A DNA stretch of 64,000 bases from Embleya sp042956465 (lineage in GTDB: Bacteria > Actinomycetota > Actinomycetes > Streptomycetales > Streptomycetaceae), in contig NZ_JBIBGL010000006.1 in assembly GCF_042956465.1 (NCBI RefSeq), forward strand, positions 1 through 64,000, in the 5' to 3' direction. The notes below the pieces were generated by a model. The model saw only the letters and a list, made by a program, of their open reading frames with translations, had not been told where the DNA came from and searched no databases. Shown piece after piece: positions 17,449-25,230 of the stretch (the stretch's first letter is position 1; each line of letters starts with the position of its first letter). The position numbers were made by a program, and so were the translations under genes.

Positions 17449-17907
17449 ATGGACGATTTCTTCGGCGTGTCGGGTGAAGAGGCGCCCGGGGACGCATTGC
17501 GCGAATTGGCCGAGCAGACGACCCGGCAGGGCTGGGTGGCGGCGGACCCCGCGGCGGACCTGCTGCCCAGGTTGCGGGTCGCCTGCGATCTGCCCGGCTC
17601 GCCGTGGAGCCTGCGCGGCACCACCGTGTTGCCGGACGGTGTCTTCGCCGTCGACGTCGAGCACGCCCGACCCGGCAGCCCCCGCCTGTTGGCCGACGCC
17701 ATCGAGCTGCTCGCCGGGATCGCCGGTCCGGCCTTCTTCGTGCGGCACACCGACGCGGCCACCTTCGACTGCGTCACCGGCACCCTGCAACGCGACACCC
17801 CCGGACCCGGCCGAGGCCACCTGCTCCGGCTGCGCCTGGTCTCCCCCGGGCGCGGCGGCGCCCCCACCCTGCGGGCGCGGGCGGAGGCCCTGGTGCCCGT
17901 GCGTTGA
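17449..17907 (+). CDS. Hypothetical protein
   Basis: 152 residues if started at the ATG at 17449 (MDDFFGV); the frame is open from 17341. No ribosome site precedes this ATG, so a leaderless transcript is possible. The protein is a plausible small alpha/beta domain (LLADAIELLAGIAGPAFFVRH; LRLRLVSPG) without membrane segments or known motifs. Next to an ogt gene and a GNAT gene, all plus strand. Not recognised. Confidence 0.6.
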   Translation: MDDFFGVSGEEAPGDALRELAEQTTRQGWVAADPAADLLPRLRVACDLPGSPWSLRGTTVLPDGVFAVDVEHARPGSPRLLADAIELLAGIAGPAFFVRHTDAATFDCVTGTLQRDTPGPGRGHLLRLRLVSPGRGGAPTLRARAEALVPVR

Positions 17908-17962
17908 GCGGCGTGCGAATAACGGGTGGTCGGCGGTGGGAGCGGGCTGGTTGGATCCGGAT

Positions 17963-18394
17963 ATGGACTTTCACCTTCCGGACGGCTACGAGATCTCGAC
18001 CGATCCGACCCGGCTCGATGTCGCGCTGATACACAGCTGGTTGTCGCTCGACGCCTATTGGGCGCAGGGTCGCCCGCGGGACAAGCAGGATGCGGCGATC
18101 GCCGGGTCGCTCAACTTCGGGGTGTACGACACGGCCTCCGCGGCCCAGGTCGGATATGCCCGCGTGGTCACCGACGGGGCCACGTTCGGCTGGCTCTGCG
18201 ACGTCTACATCGCCCCGGCCGTCCGGGGCAAGGGTCTGGGCACCGCGCTGGTCGCGCACATCCGGGACCACCTGCGCCCCGCCGGTCTGCGGCGCCTGAT
18301 GTTGGCCACCGCCGACGCGCACGCGGTCTATGCGCAGGTGGGCTTCGAGCCGCTGGCCGCCAACGGCACGTGGATGGTCCTGGGCGAACAGTGA
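17963..18394 (+). CDS. GNAT family N-acetyltransferase
   Basis: 143 residues from ATG 17963. Conserved GNAT core: GYARVVTDGATFGWLCDVYI, then the acetyl-CoA loop VRGKGLGTALVAHIRDHL (about 85-102, matching the QxxGxG/A pyrophosphate motif as RGKGLG) and a C-terminal YAQVGFEPL. This arrangement is typical of the small 'PhnO/YjcF-like' acetyltransferases. Substrate unknown. Confidence 0.87.
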   Translation: MDFHLPDGYEISTDPTRLDVALIHSWLSLDAYWAQGRPRDKQDAAIAGSLNFGVYDTASAAQVGYARVVTDGATFGWLCDVYIAPAVRGKGLGTALVAHIRDHLRPAGLRRLMLATADAHAVYAQVGFEPLAANGTWMVLGEQ

Positions 18395-18620
18395 GGCAGC
18401 CGAGCGCACCGGGTGGGATCGGCCGAAGTCGGCTGCTCGGCCGGTGACGGTGCGGGTCGGCCGAACCCGACGGCGCGTCGCGTCCCGCGCCCGGCCGGCG
18501 GTGCGGGGCGGGCGAGCCCCCTCTCCGGCGGTGTGGTCTCGGCCGGCCGATCGGCCGGCAGGTCAACTTTTCCGGTCGTGGGCCTATGAACCGTAGGGGG
18601 CCCTCGCTACCCTCCAGCGC

Positions 18621-19694
18621 ATGATTTCCACGGTTGTCTGGGGTACCGGGAACGTCGGCCGCGCGGCCATCCGCGCCGTCGAGGCGCACCCGGCGCTGAA
18701 GCTCGCGGCGGTGCTGGTGCACAATCCCGACAAGGTCGGCCGCGACGCGGGCGAACTCGCCGGGCTGGATCACGAGTTGGGGGTCGCGGCGGAGAACGAC
18801 ATCGACGCCGTGCTGGCCGCCGGGCCGGGCGCGGTGGTGTACGCGGCGTCGGGCGACATCCGTCCCGACGAGGCGCTCGCCGACATCGTGCGGGCGATCA
18901 GGGCCGGCGCGGTGGTGGTGACTCCCGCCCTGTACGCGCTCTACGACCAGCGCAACGCCCCGACCGAGTTGCGCGAGCCGGTACTTGCCGCCATCGAGGC
19001 CGGCGGCGGGTCGCTGTTCGTCTCCGGTGTGGATCCGGGCTGGGGCAACGACGTGCTGCCGCTGCTGATCAGCGGGCTGGGCACCACCGTGGACGCGATC
19101 CGCTGCCAGGAGATCTTCGACTACTCCACCTACGACCAGGAGGACTCGGTCCGGAACCTGGTCGGCATGGGGCAGCCGATGGACTACGGGGCGCCGATGT
19201 TGTGGCCGGAGATGCCGACCATGGTCTGGGGCGGGCAAATCCGGTTGATGGCACGGGCGTTGGGCGTCGAGCTGGACGAAATCCGGGAAACGATGGACCG
19301 CCGTCCGCTGGAGAGCACGGTACGCACCACGACGATGGGCGAGTTCGAGGCCGGCACCCAGGGCGCGGTGCGGTTCGAGGTGCAGGGCATTGTCGGGGGC
19401 GAGTCGCGGATCGTCATCGAGCACGTGACCCGCATCCACCCCTCCTGCGCGCCGGACTGGCCCACTCCGCCCAACGGCGACGGGGCGCACCGGGTGATCA
19501 TCGAGGGACGCCCGCGCATCGAGGTCACGGTCGAGGCCACCGACGAGGGCACGAACCGGTCCGCGGGCGGGAACGCCACCGCCGTCGGCCGACTCGTCGG
19601 CGCCATCGACTGGCTGGTCGCCGCCGAACCCGGGCTCTACGACGCTCTCGACATTCCGCTCCGTCCCGCAGTCGGCAAGCTCGGAAGGAAGTAA
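18621..19694 (+). CDS. DapB-like NAD(P)-dependent dehydrogenase
   Basis: 357 residues. N-terminal Rossmann fold with VVWGTGNVGRAAIRAV (about 5-20), VYAASGD (about 74-80), then a dihydrodipicolinate-reductase-type C-terminal domain with GVDPGWGNDVLP and IFDYSTYDQED. Family members include 2,4-diaminopentanoate dehydrogenase and uncharacterised actinobacterial enzymes. TACCCT 9-14 bases before the ATG could be a -10 box for a leaderless transcript; no ribosome site is seen. It is followed after 2 bp by a carboxymuconolactone-decarboxylase-fold gene, so the two probably act in one catabolic step. Confidence 0.82.
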   Translation: MISTVVWGTGNVGRAAIRAVEAHPALKLAAVLVHNPDKVGRDAGELAGLDHELGVAAENDIDAVLAAGPGAVVYAASGDIRPDEALADIVRAIRAGAVVVTPALYALYDQRNAPTELREPVLAAIEAGGGSLFVSGVDPGWGNDVLPLLISGLGTTVDAIRCQEIFDYSTYDQEDSVRNLVGMGQPMDYGAPMLWPEMPTMVWGGQIRLMARALGVELDEIRETMDRRPLESTVRTTTMGEFEAGTQGAVRFEVQGIVGGESRIVIEHVTRIHPSCAPDWPTPPNGDGAHRVIIEGRPRIEVTVEATDEGTNRSAGGNATAVGRLVGAIDWLVAAEPGLYDALDIPLRPAVGKLGRK

Positions 19695-19696
19695 CC

Positions 19697-20176
19697 ATGC
19701 ACATCGACATCCCCGAGGACAAGGACCCGATCGCCTACGTGTGGGCGGAGATGGTGCCCGAGATCGGGATCGCGGCCTCCACGTTCTCGATGAAGGTCTA
19801 CGACGCATCGAACCTGGGGCTGCGCGAGTTCGAGGCCGCACGACTTCGGATCGCACAGATCAACGGGTGCGTCTTCTGCCTGGACTGGCGCACCGAACGG
19901 GACGGGGAGAAGGTCGAGGACGGCTTCGACGTCGCGGTCACCGAGTGGCGCACCACCGAGATCTTCGACGACCGCACCCGGCTGGCCGCCGAATACGCCG
20001 AGCGGTACGCGGTGGACCACCACAACCTGGACGACGAGTTCTGGGCCCGGATGACCGCGCACTACACCCAGGCCGAGATCGTCGAACTGAGCATGGCGAT
20101 CGGGTCCTGGCTGGCCTTCGGTCGGCTCAACCACGTGCTCGGCCTCGACTCGGTGTGCGTGCTGCCGAGCCACTGA
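19697..20176 (+). CDS. Carboxymuconolactone decarboxylase / AhpD-like protein
   Basis: 159 residues from ATG with GGAAGGAA upstream, 2 bp after the dehydrogenase stop. It has the family helix with the redox-type motif NGCVFCLDW (Cys 58, Cys 61) and the later helices ending WLAFGRLNHVLGLD. Proteins of this fold are either peroxidase partners (CxxC active) or lactone decarboxylases; the retained CxxC favours a thiol-based activity. Substrate not predictable. Confidence 0.85.
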   Translation: MHIDIPEDKDPIAYVWAEMVPEIGIAASTFSMKVYDASNLGLREFEAARLRIAQINGCVFCLDWRTERDGEKVEDGFDVAVTEWRTTEIFDDRTRLAAEYAERYAVDHHNLDDEFWARMTAHYTQAEIVELSMAIGSWLAFGRLNHVLGLDSVCVLPSH

Positions 20177-20188
20177 CGACTCCCCGTC

Positions 20189-20217
20189 GGGGCCGCCGAA
20201 CCCTCCCGGGCGGCCCC
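20189..20217 (+). terminator. Hairpin terminator
   Basis: Stem GGGGCCGCC (20189-20197) with GGCGGCCCC (20209-20217), 11-base loop, 12 bp after the stop of the carboxymuconolactone-decarboxylase-fold gene. Confidence 0.7.
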
Positions 20218-20237
20218 GCGGGTCATCGGCGGGCTCC

Positions 20238-20253
20238 GTTCGACGCGTCGAAC
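20238..20253. promoter_or_regulatory. 16-bp perfect palindrome
   Basis: GTTCGACGCGTCGAAC is a perfect palindrome in the non-coding stretch before the tRNA-like element. It may be a protein-binding site; nothing else supports a role. Confidence 0.3.
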
Positions 20254-20410
20254 GTGCTTGCCCGCAATGGCCGTTCGGGAAGCCGGGTACGACGAAGGCC
20301 GGTTCGCGCGGTGCGGAGCGCGAAGGTGCGCCGCGGCGAAATCGGGTGGTCACCGCGGAACCGCGCAACCTACGCTCGGCGCAGCGGGATTGCGCAGTTC
20401 CGCAGGTTGG

Positions 20411-20529
20411 GGTGCCGTGGCAGAGCGGCCCATTGCGATCGACGCGGCGGAGGTTCCCGCCGCGTCGAGTGAGGGGGTACGGGCGGGCCTGCCCGGCTCC
20501 TTCCGCGGGTTCGAATCCCGTCGGCACCG
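20411..20529 (+). tRNA. Atypical tRNA-like element (possible expanded type II tRNA or pseudo-tRNA)
   Basis: Ends form a canonical acceptor: GGTGCCG (20411-20417) pairs with CGGCACC (20522-20528), then a G discriminator and no encoded CCA. A D-arm-like segment (GCA...TGC around AGAGCGGCCCAT) and an excellent T-arm (GCGGG, TTCGAAT loop, CCCGT) are present. Between them are 68 bases instead of the usual ~35 for a type II tRNA. These include a perfect 12-bp hairpin (20439-20468, loop AGGTTC) where the anticodon arm belongs, and a long paired variable arm. No 7-base anticodon loop can be drawn. It may be a tRNA of unusual shape, one interrupted by a palindrome, or a decayed gene. Confidence 0.4.
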
Positions 20530-20586
20530 CAACCGCCCGAATCCCGCCTGCGACACCGGCACACGGCCCGCGCCGCCGTGGTGGCG

Positions 20587-21171
20587 TCAGGCGTGCGGCT
20601 TGGCGCGGACGTGCATGCGCTCGCCCTGTCTGCCGAAGAGGCTGAGGATCTCCACCGGGCGTCCGTCCGCGCTGCCGAACCAGTGCGGCAGCCGGGTGTC
20701 CCACTCGGCGGCCTCGCCCGGGCCGAGGACCAGGTCGTGGTCGGCCAGGACCAGCCGCAGCCGGCCGTTCAGCACATACAGCCACTCGTAGCCCTCGTGG
20801 GTACGCAGGTTCGGCTCGGTGCCCCGGTCGGCGATGACCATCTTGAACGCCTGGAGGGGACCGGGGGTTCGGGTCAGGGACACCGACGTGCCGCCGCTGG
20901 GCAGCGGGCGCGGGGTCAGCCGGACCCGGGGGTCGCCCACCTCGGGAGCGCCGACCAACTCGTCCAGCGGCACGTGGTAGACGCCGGCCAGCGGCAGCAA
21001 CAGTTCCAGGCTGGGACGGCGTTGTCCGGACTCCAGTCGGGACAGCGTGCTCTTGGAGATGCCGGTCGCCTCGGAGAGCGCGGCCAGGGTCAGACCGTGC
21101 CGGGCACGCAGGCGCCTGAGTCGTGGGGCGACCTCGTCCAGGACCGTTCGGTAGGCCGGTGCGTTGTCCAT
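20587..21171 (-). CDS. XRE-type regulator with C-terminal cupin domain
   Basis: 194 residues from ATG 21169-21171; earlier in-frame Mets lie in the divergent promoter region. N-terminal HTH (LTLAALSEATGISKSTLSRLESGQRRPS, about 27-54) of the lambda-repressor/SinR type, then a cupin (about 95-190: THEGYEWLYVLNGRLRLVLADHDLVLGPGEAAEWD). This class senses small ligands. It is divergent from an MFS exporter, with a palindrome between them, so it is the likely local regulator of that exporter. Confidence 0.87.
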   Translation of the reverse strand: MDNAPAYRTVLDEVAPRLRRLRARHGLTLAALSEATGISKSTLSRLESGQRRPSLELLLPLAGVYHVPLDELVGAPEVGDPRVRLTPRPLPSGGTSVSLTRTPGPLQAFKMVIADRGTEPNLRTHEGYEWLYVLNGRLRLVLADHDLVLGPGEAAEWDTRLPHWFGSADGRPVEILSLFGRQGERMHVRAKPHA

Positions 21172-21201
21172 GGGGGCATTCCACCCCGCCGTCCCGGAAT
21201 T

Positions 21202-21217
21202 GGCAACAAGAGTTGCC
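21202..21217. promoter_or_regulatory. Inverted repeat in the cupin regulator / MFS intergenic region
   Basis: GGCAAC (21202-21207), AAGA, GTTGCC (21212-21217): a 6-4-6 palindrome 31 bp before the regulator start. Its position between the regulator and the exporter makes it a candidate operator for the XRE-cupin protein. Confidence 0.45.
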
Positions 21218-21502
21218 GGGATCGCGGGGTGCGGACAACCCTCCTCGGCATGAGCCCACACAGTGCGTCCGGCCGTGCGGTGCGCCGACCCGGCGGCCGG
21301 ATCGAACGACACGGACCGGCCGGGGGATGGCGGGCCGGGTACGGCGGACCCGGCCGACGGTCCTCACGGGTCTGACTCCGGCCCACCGGCCGGGCAGGAC
21401 GCGAGCCCCGCGGCATCGGGCCGAACGGCCGGCCGCACCCCACGAACCCCGCCGGGTCACCCGAACATCGGGCTTCGGGAGCCACCAGGAAACGGAGTGC
21501 AC

Positions 21503-22954
21503 GTGAAAACGATCAGTGCGGAATCGGGTGAGGCGGCCACGGGCGGCGCCGAGCGCACACCCGCGGTGCGGTGGGCGCTGGCCGGCCTGTCCCTGTCGAT
21601 GCTGCTGTCCTCGCTTGGCACGAGCGTCGCCAACGTCGCGCTGCCGACCCTGGCCGGCACGTTCGACGCCTCCTTCCAGGCGGTCCAGTGGATCGTCCTG
21701 GCCTACCTCCTCGCGATCACCACCGTGATCGTCAGCGTCGGCCGGCTCGGCGACATCATCGGTCGGCGTCGGCTGCTCCTGGCCGGCATCCTGCTGTTCA
21801 CGGTGGCCTCGGTCCTGTGCGGCCTGGCGCCCTCGTTGTGGCTGCTGGTCGCCGCCCGGGCGGCGCAGGGCCTCGGCGCGGCCGTGATGATGGCGCTGAC
21901 CATGGCGTTCGTGGGCGAGACGGTGCCCAAGGCGCGGACCGGCAGTGCCATGGGTCTGCTCGGCACGATGTCCGCGATCGGCACCGCGCTCGGCCCGTCC
22001 CTGGGCGGCGCGTTGATCGCCGGGCCCGGCTGGCGGGCGATCTTCCTGGTCAACGCACCGGCGGGCGTGGTGACGCTGGTCCTCGCGTACCGCCACCTGC
22101 CCGTCGACCGACCCGGGGCCGAGACCGGGCGGGCCCGCTTCGACCATGTGGGCACGTTGCTGCTCGCCTTGACGCTCGCGGCCTACGCGCTCGCCATGAC
22201 GATCGGGCGCGGCGACTTCGGATGGCTCAACGCGGCCCTGCTGGCCGGCGCCGCCATCGGCGTCGGAGTGTTCGTCCGGGTCGAGACGAGAGCCGGCGCA
22301 CCGCTGATCCGGCCGGCGATGTTCCGGGATCGGGTGCTGAGCGCGAGCCTGGCCATGAGCGCGCTGGTCTCGACGGTGATGATGGCCACGCTCGTGGTCG
22401 GGCCGTTCTACCTCGCGCGCACGCTCCGGCTCGAAGAGGCCCTGGTCGGGCTCGTGCTGTCGGTCGGTCCGGTCGTCGCCGCGCTGACCGGGGTGCCGGC
22501 CGGCCGCGTCGCCGATCGGTTCGGCGCACCACGGATGACCGCGGTCGGACTCGGCGCGATGGCCGTCGGTGCGTTCGCGTTGTCGACGACGCCGGCGTCG
22601 TTCGGCGTCGCCGGCTACCTGGCGCCGATCGTGGTCGTCACCGCCGGCTATGCGGTGTTCCAGACGGCCAACAACACCGCCGTGATGGCCGACGTCCCGC
22701 CGGACCGCCGCGGTGTCGTGTCCGGCATGCTCAACCTGTCGCGCAATCTCGGGCTGATCACCGGGACATCGGTCATGGGCGCGGTGTTCGCCCTCGCGTC
22801 GGCCACGAACGACGTCACCACGGCCCGGGCGGGCGCCGTCGCCACCGGCATGCGGGTCACCTTCGCGGTCGCGGCGGCGCTGATCGTGGCGGCACTCGCC
22901 ATCGGTCTCGGCAGCCGGATGCCGGCGCGGCGCGCGGCACGGGGTGTGCGTTGA
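21503..22954 (+). CDS. MFS drug exporter, DHA2 (EmrB/QacA) family
   Basis: 483 residues from GTG with GGAG seven bases upstream. About 14 membrane helices. Motif A-like GRLGDIIGRRRLLLAG (after TM2), VANVALPTLA near the N-terminus, and motif C-like GLLGTMSAIGTALGPSLGG in TM5 mark a proton-driven exporter of the 14-TM family. Probable role: efflux of a toxic compound or antibiotic, controlled by the divergent XRE-cupin regulator. Confidence 0.9.
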   Translation: MKTISAESGEAATGGAERTPAVRWALAGLSLSMLLSSLGTSVANVALPTLAGTFDASFQAVQWIVLAYLLAITTVIVSVGRLGDIIGRRRLLLAGILLFTVASVLCGLAPSLWLLVAARAAQGLGAAVMMALTMAFVGETVPKARTGSAMGLLGTMSAIGTALGPSLGGALIAGPGWRAIFLVNAPAGVVTLVLAYRHLPVDRPGAETGRARFDHVGTLLLALTLAAYALAMTIGRGDFGWLNAALLAGAAIGVGVFVRVETRAGAPLIRPAMFRDRVLSASLAMSALVSTVMMATLVVGPFYLARTLRLEEALVGLVLSVGPVVAALTGVPAGRVADRFGAPRMTAVGLGAMAVGAFALSTTPASFGVAGYLAPIVVVTAGYAVFQTANNTAVMADVPPDRRGVVSGMLNLSRNLGLITGTSVMGAVFALASATNDVTTARAGAVATGMRVTFAVAAALIVAALAIGLGSRMPARRAARGVR

Positions 22955-23009
22955 GTCGTGCCCGCCGACAGGACCGGTCTCCGGCCGGACGCGAGATTGC
23001 GGACAGGCC

Positions 23010-23591
23010 CTAGTCGACGATGTACCAGGCGTGGTCGATGTACTGGAGAGTCTGGTCGCCGAGGTCGCTTTGGGAGAAGGTGACGGTGGTGCGGACCGCC
23101 TTGGCGGGGACCTCCACCTTGTCGGGTCGGCGTGTCGAGACGCGGCTCGGGTCGACCGTGGCGGTTTGCAGGGCCTTCTTTTGTGCGGCGGAGAACATCC
23201 GGAACGTGATGGGCATCGTGGTGGTGCACGGGCCGAAGCCGTCGTCCTGGGCCTTCTTCGCCGCCGGGCCGGCGATTTCGCAGACCGTGGCGAGGTCCTC
23301 GCGGCCCACGGCGTGCAGGTACTGCTCGTAGCGCTGGATCGCGGCCTCGGTGGACGCGGCCTGCTGTGCCGGCTGTGTGCCGGACGTCGCCGACGGGCTC
23401 GGTGCTCCGGAGGCGGTCGGCGCCGGCGGCGCGGATGTGGCCGGTGCCGGGGCGACGACGGTCTGTGCGGTCGTCGGCGTCGGGGACGATGTCGAAGGTG
23501 GGGCCGTGGCCTGCTTCTTCGGGGAGTCGGTGTCGTTGCATGCCGCCAACAGGATGACGGCCGATACGGTCACGCCCACGATCGCCCGCAC
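23010..23591 (-). CDS. Lipoprotein, unknown function
   Basis: 193 residues from GTG with GAGGGGG six bases upstream. Signal peptide with lipobox LLAAC (Cys about 18), then a 60-residue Pro/Ser/Thr/Ala linker, then a compact C-terminal domain (about 82-193: AAIQRYEQYLHAVGREDLATVCEIAGPAAKKAQ ... YIDHAWYIVD) with two cysteines (CEIAG, GPCTTT) that could form a disulphide. The domain resembles small SnoaL/NTF2-like extracytoplasmic domains, but this is only suggestive. It is exported and anchored. Confidence 0.72.
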   Translation of the reverse strand: MRAIVGVTVSAVILLAACNDTDSPKKQATAPPSTSSPTPTTAQTVVAPAPATSAPPAPTASGAPSPSATSGTQPAQQAASTEAAIQRYEQYLHAVGREDLATVCEIAGPAAKKAQDDGFGPCTTTMPITFRMFSAAQKKALQTATVDPSRVSTRRPDKVEVPAKAVRTTVTFSQSDLGDQTLQYIDHAWYIVD

Positions 23592-23762
23592 GCGATGCCC
23601 CCCTCGCTGAGATCACTGGCGGCCGATGTTACTTCGGTCGGCGATGTTCCCGCTGGGCTCGTGTTCCGTCGGCCGGGCCGGCGGCGGTCGGTCCGGTCGG
23701 TCCGGTTCGGCGCTTTTCCGCTCCGTCCGAGGCCTCGTCGGACGGAGCGGAGCCTCCCCGGC

Positions 23763-24881
23763 TCAGGGGGTGTTGGTGAGCACGCTCCACCACGGGGTCG
23801 GCTGGGACGAAGCGGCGGTGTCGATGCGGTCGCCGGGGCGCGGGACGGCGAGTGTCACGTCCTTGGCCTTGGCTTCGTGCCACAGGCGGTCGACCGGTTC
23901 GGCCCACGGGTGCGGGGCCAGGTCGAAGGTCGCCCAGTGCACCGGCAGCAGCACCTTGCCGCCGAGGTCGAGGTGGGCCCTGATCGCCTCTTCCGGGTTC
24001 ATGTGGATGTCGGGCCAACTCGGGCTGTAGGCGCCGATCGGCATCAGGGTCAGGTCGAAGGGCCCGTGCGCCGCGCCGATGCGGGCATAGCCGTCGAAGT
24101 AGCCGGAGTCGCCGGCGTAGAAGACCCGGTGCCCGGCGCCGGCGATCACCCACGAGCCCCAGAGCGTGTCGTTGCGGCGCAGCGTGCGGCCGGAGAAGTG
24201 GCGGGCCGCGGTGGCGGTGAAGCGCAGGCCGGCGACGACGGCGTCCTCCTCCCAGTCGAGTTCGATGATCCGCGAGGCGGGGACGTTCCAGCGTTCCAGG
24301 TGGGCGCCGATGCCGAGGGGCACCAGGAACGGCGCGGTCTGGGTCGCGGTGAGGGTGCGTACGGTCGCCCGGTCGAGGTGGTCGTAGTGATCGTGCGAGA
24401 TGACCACCGCGTCCAGCGTCGGCAGTGCGGCCGAGGGGATCGGGAGCGGGTGCAGCCGGCGCGGACCGACGAGCTGGGAGGGGGACACCCGCTCGCTCCA
24501 CACCGGGTCGAACAGCACCCGGCGGCCCTCGATCTCGACCAGGGTGGTTGCGTGGCCGTACCAGACGGCGCTCAGCCCGTCCCGGGCCGGCGGTGTGGCC
24601 GGAGCGCTGACCAGCGGCACGGGTGCGGCGGGTCGGCGCTCGCTGCGGTTGCGGAGCATCTGGCCGATGAGCTGTGGGGCGCTGCCGGCCGCGACCAGGT
24701 CGGCGGGGACCGGATTGCGGAACGCACCCTCGTGGTACTGCGGCGATCGTCGAAAGCGGGCGAGTCGTTCGCCCTCGGCCCGACCGCCGAACTCCGCCGG
24801 GACGTCCCGCAGGGCCCATCCGGCGGCGGCCAGCGCCAGTCCACCCGTGACCAGTCGCCGAGCCGCGGCATTTCCCGCCAT
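23763..24881 (-). CDS. Metallo-beta-lactamase-fold hydrolase (NAPE-PLD/UlaG-like)
   Basis: 372 residues from ATG 24879-24881 with AAGGAG about 11 bases upstream; the longer frame runs into the G-rich spacer. The N-terminus has a basic then hydrophobic segment (RRLVTGGLALAAAGWAL), an anchor or signal. Zinc motif SHDHYDHLD (about 162-170), earlier YGHATTLVEIEG, later AARHFSGRTLR, YAGDSGYFDG and PVHWATFDL, the pattern of the N-acyl-phosphatidylethanolamine phospholipase D-type branch. Probably acts on a phosphodiester or lactone at the membrane. Confidence 0.85.
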   Translation of the reverse strand: MAGNAAARRLVTGGLALAAAGWALRDVPAEFGGRAEGERLARFRRSPQYHEGAFRNPVPADLVAAGSAPQLIGQMLRNRSERRPAAPVPLVSAPATPPARDGLSAVWYGHATTLVEIEGRRVLFDPVWSERVSPSQLVGPRRLHPLPIPSAALPTLDAVVISHDHYDHLDRATVRTLTATQTAPFLVPLGIGAHLERWNVPASRIIELDWEEDAVVAGLRFTATAARHFSGRTLRRNDTLWGSWVIAGAGHRVFYAGDSGYFDGYARIGAAHGPFDLTLMPIGAYSPSWPDIHMNPEEAIRAHLDLGGKVLLPVHWATFDLAPHPWAEPVDRLWHEAKAKDVTLAVPRPGDRIDTAASSQPTPWWSVLTNTP

Positions 24882-25035
24882 CCGTCCCACTCTCCTTGTG
24901 TCGTCCTCGGATTCTTCAACCGATGGTGCGGGTGACACGTTCCCTGAATCGCGATTGCGCTCGTGGCGGGAGCCGTGTGGGTGGGTCGATGGGGCGTCCG
25001 GTCGAGAGGTCGGGTGGGCGACGGGTCGGTTTGTC

Positions 25036-25080
25036 GGGTCGGGTCGGGTCGGGTGGGTCGGGGTCGAGGTCGGGTCGGGT
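25036..25080 (+). repeat. G-run repeat (GGGTC)n in a 349-bp spacer, G-quadruplex candidate
   Basis: From 25036 the + strand has ten runs of three or four G separated mostly by TC. It lies in the 24882-25230 spacer between the metallo-beta-lactamase-fold gene and the amidase gene. The left half of the spacer has no gene; the right end (25160-25205) turns abruptly AT-rich and contains TTGACT, TTGTCA and the inverted repeat TGCAT-C-ATGCA, probably the amidase promoter. Confidence 0.55.
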
Positions 25081-25230
25081 TGCCGGGTCGGCCGGTACGC
25101 CGGTCGGGGTGATCGCGGGCTCGGGGCGCCCGGGGTGCCGGGGGCTCGGGGTGCGCATGTCCTTGTCATCTGTATTGCTTGACTGCATCATGCATTTGTT
25201 TGATCGAGTCGAACGAAACGAGGCACGGCC

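Noticed and set aside
20411..20529. Reading the tRNA-like element as selenocysteine tRNA
   Set aside because: No TCA anticodon in a 7-base loop, acceptor/T arrangement is 7/5 rather than 8/5, and no selenoprotein genes are seen here.
20350..20562. Two short minus-strand frames with CRRDSNPRKE- and GADGIRTRG-like peptides
   Set aside because: These peptides are the well-known false translations of the 3' end of a tRNA gene read backwards.
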